Shown piece by piece: positions 59,287 through 64,000 of a DNA stretch of 64,000 bases. The DNA is taken from contig BPQB01000002.1 in assembly GCA_019973155.2 (NCBI GenBank), positions 1,426,001 through 1,490,000 on the forward strand. Direction: 5' to 3'. Every line of letters starts with the position of its first letter. Positions within the stretch are counted from its first letter, which is position 1. Under the pieces are notes generated by a model, which saw nothing but the letters and a program-made list of their open reading frames with translations, did not search any database and was not told where the DNA came from. The position numbers and the translations under genes are program-made. This DNA is from Phanerochaete sordida (lineage: Eukaryota; Basidiomycota; Agaricomycetes; Polyporales; Phanerochaetaceae).

Positions 59287-61156
59287 GGTCCGGCTTCTAC
59301 CTGCAGAAAGCGCGGGATTTTATCAGTGATTATAGAAGCTTGAGCATGGCTTCACGTACGTGAGGCGGTCTAACTTGTTTGGAGAGTGGGCCAAAAGGTG
59401 GCAGTCGGGCACGCCGGTTAAGCTACTTTATACACTGTGGGTATGGACGCCGCACGTCGCTATGGCGTCCCGAACAAGGCAGAAGTCCCGAAGCTTACAC
59501 GCGAGTCCAAACGGTGCAGACCAAGCTTTGGTGATGTACCGGTCAATGCGGTTCCTTCCCATACTATGGAGTCAGACAGGTCCCGAGACGGAGGTGGCAA
59601 CACGCACCCGCAAGATGGTTGAGCTGCGTGTTCGAGACAATGACGTTAGCGCAAATTTCAAACGGAGAGACAACAGTGATTGGGAGCCTCGGAGAGGTGC
59701 GCGACCGCCGCACCTTATAAAAAAAGGAGAGACAATCGCGGGACGGAGGACGGAGGGTGCTGGCTTGAAATACAATGGAGAAAGCTGTTGCGGAAACGTT
59801 GTTGATGGCTGCGAAAGGCTGTTACTTTGGCGGAGCATTAACGGGGAGCCGGGGCAGGAGAAAGATGCATCTAGGAGGGCCGTTTCAGGATGTTCGCGGA
59901 CTAAACTCTGCTGCTGGCAGGAGTGCTGGCGCAAATCAGCGAGGCGAGCAGTGCCACTGGGGAATCAGCACGGGTCCTGATGAAAGCAGCTGGAGCTTTG
60001 CTCACCTGGCCCTGTGATCTAGCCCTTATCCGGTGGTTACCTTCGCAGCCGTGGATACGTAATCCTGTGCAGTAACGGCTGGCCGGAGCAGTCCCGTGAA
60101 GGCCCTGTTCTCGCCTGTGTGGCATCGAGCGTTCGTATCTTGCGCGCCAGCCCCAAAAGGACCCTAGCACAGATTAGAGTGCCGATGCTGGGTGGCTATG
60201 GCAGCGTTGCATGTGCAGCGCAGCGCACATGTGCCAGGAAAGTGCCAGGCCGATGGTTCCGAAGGCACAAAAGCGGCACGGGAGGTCGCCATGTATCTGA
60301 TATCTAGGTACAGGACGATGTGTCTCCGCACGGTGTTTTCCCTGGTTGGATTCCAGGAGGGAAGGGCGGAAGTGAGCAGGAGTGTGGGTACCTAGGACCT
60401 CTGTTGCTATGAAGATGAGGAGGGCTCAGCGAGCATCTGCATTTCCATCAGGCCAGGGCTTCCGTTGGCGACCGGCGGCGGCGGGGCGGGGAAGTGTGTA
60501 ATTTTTATTGTTTGTTTGCTGGGCGTTGACTGTGGAGGCTGGCGAGCACTGGCTGTGGGTAAGGTGAAACACGGATGTGGGTGAACATCGGCGGGAATAC
60601 TCTTCATCCGCTCATCGACGTTGCCCAAAACGGGCCGCGGACGGGGGCACTTGCCAGAAGCGCCCGAGGGATTAGCGTTCCCGTCACGTGCTGCGAATCG
60701 CGATGTGCGATCTCAGGAACGCGGGCGCCAGCGGAGGCGCCGGCCATGGCCAGCAGCAACGCCACCGAGAAAGGCAACAGCAACGACGAACACACATCCT
60801 CCTTCTGACGGCAACCGTCCTCGTCGCCGATGAATAAAACACAGTGCGCGACGGTCTAGACGTGACACATCCTCCTCGTTCGCCTCGCGGTCCCCGCCGC
60901 ACTGTTCCCACCAACCCCCCAGCGATGATCAAAGACGTCAGAATTTCGACTGCACTAGCCGCTCGCCCGCCAAGGGCCCTCGTCTTCGCTTGCGACGCTA
61001 TGTTTTCAGTCGTAGACACCCGTTGTTCCATCGCAGGCAACGACATGGCTCTTTTTATTCAGCAAGTTCCCCGGGCAAACATGCAGACCCTGGCAATGCA
61101 CACTTTTTACCGGCGCAATCACCACGCCTTCGCCAGCCCCTCTGACAGCACCGCTC
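59287..61156. promoter_or_regulatory. Large gene-free region upstream of the homeodomain gene
   Basis: 1.87 kb, the largest gap of the window. It must contain the homeodomain promoter and, at its right end, the cel5A 3' untranslated region. Short frames cross it without family likeness. Notable: an E-box CACGTG at 60685-60690, purine-rich AAAAAAAGGAGAGAC near 59720, and a small signal-peptide-like frame on the minus strand (60604-60795). Such long upstream regions are common for regulatory genes in fungi. Confidence 0.55.
60604..60795 (-). CDS. Possible small secreted peptide
   Basis: A 63-residue frame beginning MCSSLLLPFSVALLLAMAGA, with Ser-Ala-Gly-Ala-Arg after it, which looks like a signal peptide. 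The rest has no recognisable motif and only one Cys. It could equally be chance or a first exon of a longer gene. Low support. Confidence 0.2.
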   Translation of the reverse strand: MCSSLLLPFSVALLLAMAGASAGARVPEIAHRDSQHVTGTLIPRALLASAPVRGPFWATSMSG

Positions 61157-63172
61157 TCACAGGAAGGGTTCCAGGGCCTGCGGGAGGATCGAGGGAATCG
61201 CGGCGCCGCTCGGGGGTTCAATCGATTGGAAATACTGTGGCAGAAATGAGGGACGTGCACAGGCGCGAGAAGGATGCTACAGCCACGTACCGTGCCCCAC
61301 CAGGGCCCAGCAGCCCACCAGAGCGCGCCGAGCCAGACCCCAGACTGCTGCATTTCGCAGAGCGCACCCTGAATGGCGGAGATGCAGTCGGCTGCGCATG
61401 CGCGAGAGTTCGCGCGGTCAGCACAGGCCCGCTGCGCCCGCAGGCGATAGAGCGACGCGACGCACCGTTCGAACCCGCGCCGATCTCACCCAGGAAGCCC
61501 TTCAGGTTGTTCTGTTGCAGCCACTGCGTTGCAGCCTGCACACGCTCGGCACCAATCGTCGGCGAGACACAGGTAGGGGACGTGCCCGACCCATCGCTGT
61601 CGAGGTACTGGTGCATCTCTGTTCCACAAACACATGTCAGAATCCGAACAGAGGCAACGGGCGTGTGGCGGAGCTCACCGATGGCGACATTGTTGTTGGG
61701 ATCCTTGATCGCGCCGAAGACAGCGCTGTTGCCGGAAGACGTCGTCCATGCTGTGGTGCAATCAATCAGCGCGTACGTCTAGCAGGCTACACGACGGATC
61801 TCACTCCAAGCGCCAGTGTAGCTGGTGCCCTCGACCAGGATGAGCTGCGAAGTAGCACCCGCGGCACGGATTCCGTTGACGGCAGCTTGGTTCTAGTAGA
61901 GCATTCAATGATAAATGACTTTTCGAGTTCCTGAGTGTGGATCGATCGCGCACCAGGTTGAACACGGTCTGGGCAGGAATGTCATGCGGCTCGTTCATGA
62001 CATCTGCCAAGGTGTGAGCTCGATGCCCTGAGTAGCTCGTGTCGCGAGATTATTCACCAAAGACCACGTTGGGGTTGGATTTCTAAGATTTGGTCAGGGC
62101 CCCTGCAAGGTTCACGCATGGAAACAGACGTACGAAGACGGTGGCGAGGTTGTGCCACCCTGCATGACGGCATCAGTGTTATGATGGACGGCCAGAAGCG
62201 AAGCTAGCGCAAGGAAACTGAACATACAGGTCTGGAAGCTGTGTGATTGCCAGCATCAGCACGGAGTGATGTTGCAGACGAAACTGTAGAGATGCTCACG
62301 CGTTCGTGTCGCTAATCGTCGTTCCGTTGTAGATCATAAAGTTGTGCGCTGCAGGCCATCGATATCAGGTGACCCTCTCCGCGCGTCGACCCGTCAAACT
62401 CACGGTCAACGAGCGCATAGCCTCCCTTGCCAGTGATGTAGCTGACAATCTGCCGTAAGGCGGTGGTCAGCCAGGCGGCCCCTGCACCGCAGCATTACGT
62501 CTCGCGCACCGTTTGCAGACCGCTGAGGTAGGTCGTGTCGAAGGGCCCCGTGAGGCCGGTCGCGGGCGGGCTCATGCGCTCCATGAGGAAAGGAATGCGG
62601 AAGGTGTTGAAGCCCTTGCCCATGAAGAACTGGCGCAGTGCCGTCAGCACGCTGTGCGTGGGCTCCGATCAGATAGATTGCGTACGTCGACGCTTGACGG
62701 CGACGGCCAGGTGTAGTCCGTGCCGAGCACGCCAGGGATGTTCAGGTTGCCGAACTCGGCGCCCGACTCGTTCACGCCGAAGAACTTGAACTTGGTGCGG
62801 CTGCCCGAGCACAGGCTGTTGCTGCTCGACGGCGCGGTAGACGTCGTCGACGCGACGCTGCTGCTCGACTTGACCGTCGACGTCACCGTCGCCGCGCCGG
62901 GCAGGCACTGCGAGTAGTCTGCGCGCGGGGCGGTGAGCAATGTATCAGGCGACCCTGGCGGCGGCCTCACAGGGGTTGAGCACGGTGCAGGTCGTGCCTG
63001 CATCGCAGGTGGTGCTGCCGGAGAAGCCAATGCCCTGTTTCGTGGTTAGGCTCCTGATGCGTGTTCCGTGAAATGATCAGGGGCTTACACCGCATTGGCC
63101 CCAGACCGCGACACCAAGAGCGGGCGCGCTGAGCGCGAGCGCCGTTGCAACTGACAGCACGAAGGACTTCAT
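61157..63172 (-). CDS. Secreted endo-beta-1,4-glucanase, GH5 with N-terminal CBM1 (Cel5A type)
   Basis: Cuts cellulose chains internally. The signal peptide is [24 protein letters not shown]1 follows: [35 protein letters not shown], with its cysteines and aromatic face. A Ser/Thr linker leads to the GH5 domain: [91 protein letters not shown] with the acid/base Glu, [73 protein letters not shown] with the nucleophile Glu, and [18 protein letters not shown]. The stop is at 61157-61159. About 15 short exons, one of 11 bases (62228-62238). All catalytic residues are intact. Confidence 0.95.
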
Positions 63173-63216
63173 GTTGGACCTGGAGTCTCCGGGGCGACAC
63201 ACCCGCGCGAAGGCGG

Positions 63217-63225
63217 ATTTATGTA
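63217..63225 (-). promoter_or_regulatory. TATA-like box of cel5A
   Basis: On the minus strand TACATAAAT, 45-53 bases upstream of the start codon at 63172. Confidence 0.45.
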
Positions 63226-63822
63226 CTCTGAGGATAATGGTCGATGTCGAGGTGGTCACACTTCGCAGCTAACCGTCGATTGACCGAGAAATACCCCCGT
63301 CATCCGACGGCATTCGCGAAGGTGACAGCAACCAGGGGGCAGAAAAGTCCCGTGGAGATGTTGAGCGACGATTGTCCTGGACGCGTCGTCGATTGTCAGC
63401 AATAATATGAGCTTGGCGCATTATTTGTTGGCACGTATACTCCATTTCCTCGTCGCCTGTTGACAGTAGAGGAATCAACGGCGGAGAGCGCATCGGTAAA
63501 GCCCGCCTCAGACTGCGGATTAACGCGAGAGCATAGATCACGCTGGCAGTCTTTCTTCGGCACAGCAACGAGCAACATCGGTCGGAAGCAACCTCAGGCA
63601 TGATACAGGCCAGCAATGAACGTCGTATCAGAGGCGTCCTGGTCATGGGGCAGCGAGGAAGACCAGTGCCAAGTGTACAAGGCCCCGAGAAATAGCCAGA
63701 AAGTCGCTGCCTCTGACTATACTGGACACATAATCTGATCATTCGTGAGCTCTTCTGGCAGTCAAGACAAAGATTAGGAGACAAACGATATTTGTGTGCG
63801 GAGGAGGAGAGAGACTCGAGCC

Positions 63823-63840
63823 ACGTGGAAGCTTCCACGT
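63823..63840. repeat. Perfect 18-base palindrome
   Basis: ACGTGGAAGCTTCCACGT is its own reverse complement. It overlaps an E-box (CACGTG, 63822-63827) and contains the heat-shock-type core GGAAGCTTCC. It is 115 bases upstream of the SARAF-like start and about 650 bases upstream of cel5A. Confidence 0.75.
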
Positions 63841-63954
63841 ATCCCGCAGTATAGGGGGGCGCCAAACCCGGACAAGGTTAGCTTGCCCTCTTCCGCGACA
63901 CGATGCTGTCCTACCTGTCTTTATCGTCGACTATCGCTTGCACGTTCCCCAATA

Positions 63955-64000
63955 ATGTCGAGAGTACGGCTTGACAAAATCAAGTCGCTCACCTTCTACC
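63955..64000 (+). CDS. SARAF/TMEM66-like protein, first 15 codons
   Basis: An ATG at 63955 opens MSRVRLDKIKSLTFY and runs off the right edge. The pattern V-R-L-x-x-I-x-x-L-T-x-Y matches the start of the mature store-operated calcium entry regulatory factor (SARAF), an ER membrane protein also found in fungi. Fifteen residues are a thin basis, so this is tentative. Confidence 0.4.
   Translation, partial: MSRVRLDKIKSLTFY

Larger units (their letters stand above)
63173..63954. promoter_or_regulatory. Divergent region cel5A / SARAF-like gene
   Basis: 782 bases between opposed start codons. It holds a TATA-like box for cel5A and an 18-base palindrome near the right side. A 198-codon frame on the minus strand crosses it but its composition and lack of motifs suggest chance. 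Several GGAG/CTCC-type motifs could bind a Cre1-type repressor, but they are too common to rely on. Confidence 0.45.

Noticed and set aside
63269..63865. 198-codon minus-strand frame upstream of cel5A
   Set aside because: No motif, mixed composition and location in the cel5A promoter; judged a chance frame.

Overview
The window is nuclear DNA of a filamentous basidiomycete. The best guess is a wood-decaying agaricomycete, possibly of the Polyporales. The reasons are dense gene packing (about 33 genes in 64 kb), genes split by many short GT-AG introns of about 45-70 bases, strong G/C preference at third codon positions in long exons, basidiomycete-style proteins, and a family 5 endoglucanase with a fungal CBM1 cellulose-binding module. 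I see no rRNA, tRNA, CRISPR array or recognisable transposon. All gene models were joined by hand from splice signals and family knowledge, so outer limits are more reliable than every internal exon edge.

Layout. 1-10.2 kb: the 3' end of a BRCT-domain replication/checkpoint gene (Dpb11/Rad4/TopBP1-like), the ribosome-assembly AAA ATPase RIX7, the PP2A methylesterase PPE1, and the double-strand-break sensor NBS1. 10.4-18.3 kb: a stretch rich in mitochondrial genes (TIM13, COX12, COX10, citrate synthase), interleaved with the spliceosomal genes U1-70K and a ZNF830-like protein. 18.4-31 kb: housekeeping genes for tRNA methylation (TRM8), anaphase-promoting complex (DOC1/APC10), tRNA thiolation/urmylation (UBA4), actin branching (ARPC2), translation (eIF4B-like), a PITH protein, a TUG-like UBX protein, a nuclear cyclophilin and a Rap/Rsr1-like GTPase. 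31.5-38.5 kb: the DEAD-box helicase DBP2 with an unusually long intron, glutaryl-CoA dehydrogenase, and the ATPase OLA1, whose large intron carries a duplicated element. 38.8-53.6 kb: a GPI-anchored surface protein, a Mediator MED25-like VWA protein, a large chromatin protein ending in a PHD finger, a BAR/IMD-like scaffold, an epoxide hydrolase and Mediator MED19. 54-64 kb: an MFS transporter, a homeodomain transcription factor with a large gene-free upstream region, the secreted endoglucanase Cel5A, and the first codons of a SARAF-like gene at the right edge.

Most neighbours are unrelated in function, as is normal in fungi. Many are arranged head to head and must share 170-570 bp divergent promoters. 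The themes that recur are DNA-damage signalling (first gene and NBS1), mitochondrial respiration (10-18 kb), RNA processing (U1-70K, ZNF830-like, cyclophilin, DBP2) and transcription control (MED25-like, PHD protein, MED19, homeodomain factor). The signals most worth a second look are the two imperfect copies of a roughly 50-base element inside the OLA1 intron, the 667-base DBP2 intron, micro-exons of 8 and 11 bases, the atypical Ras-family GTPase, and the gene-free region upstream of the homeodomain gene. I did not find a clearly new multi-gene system.
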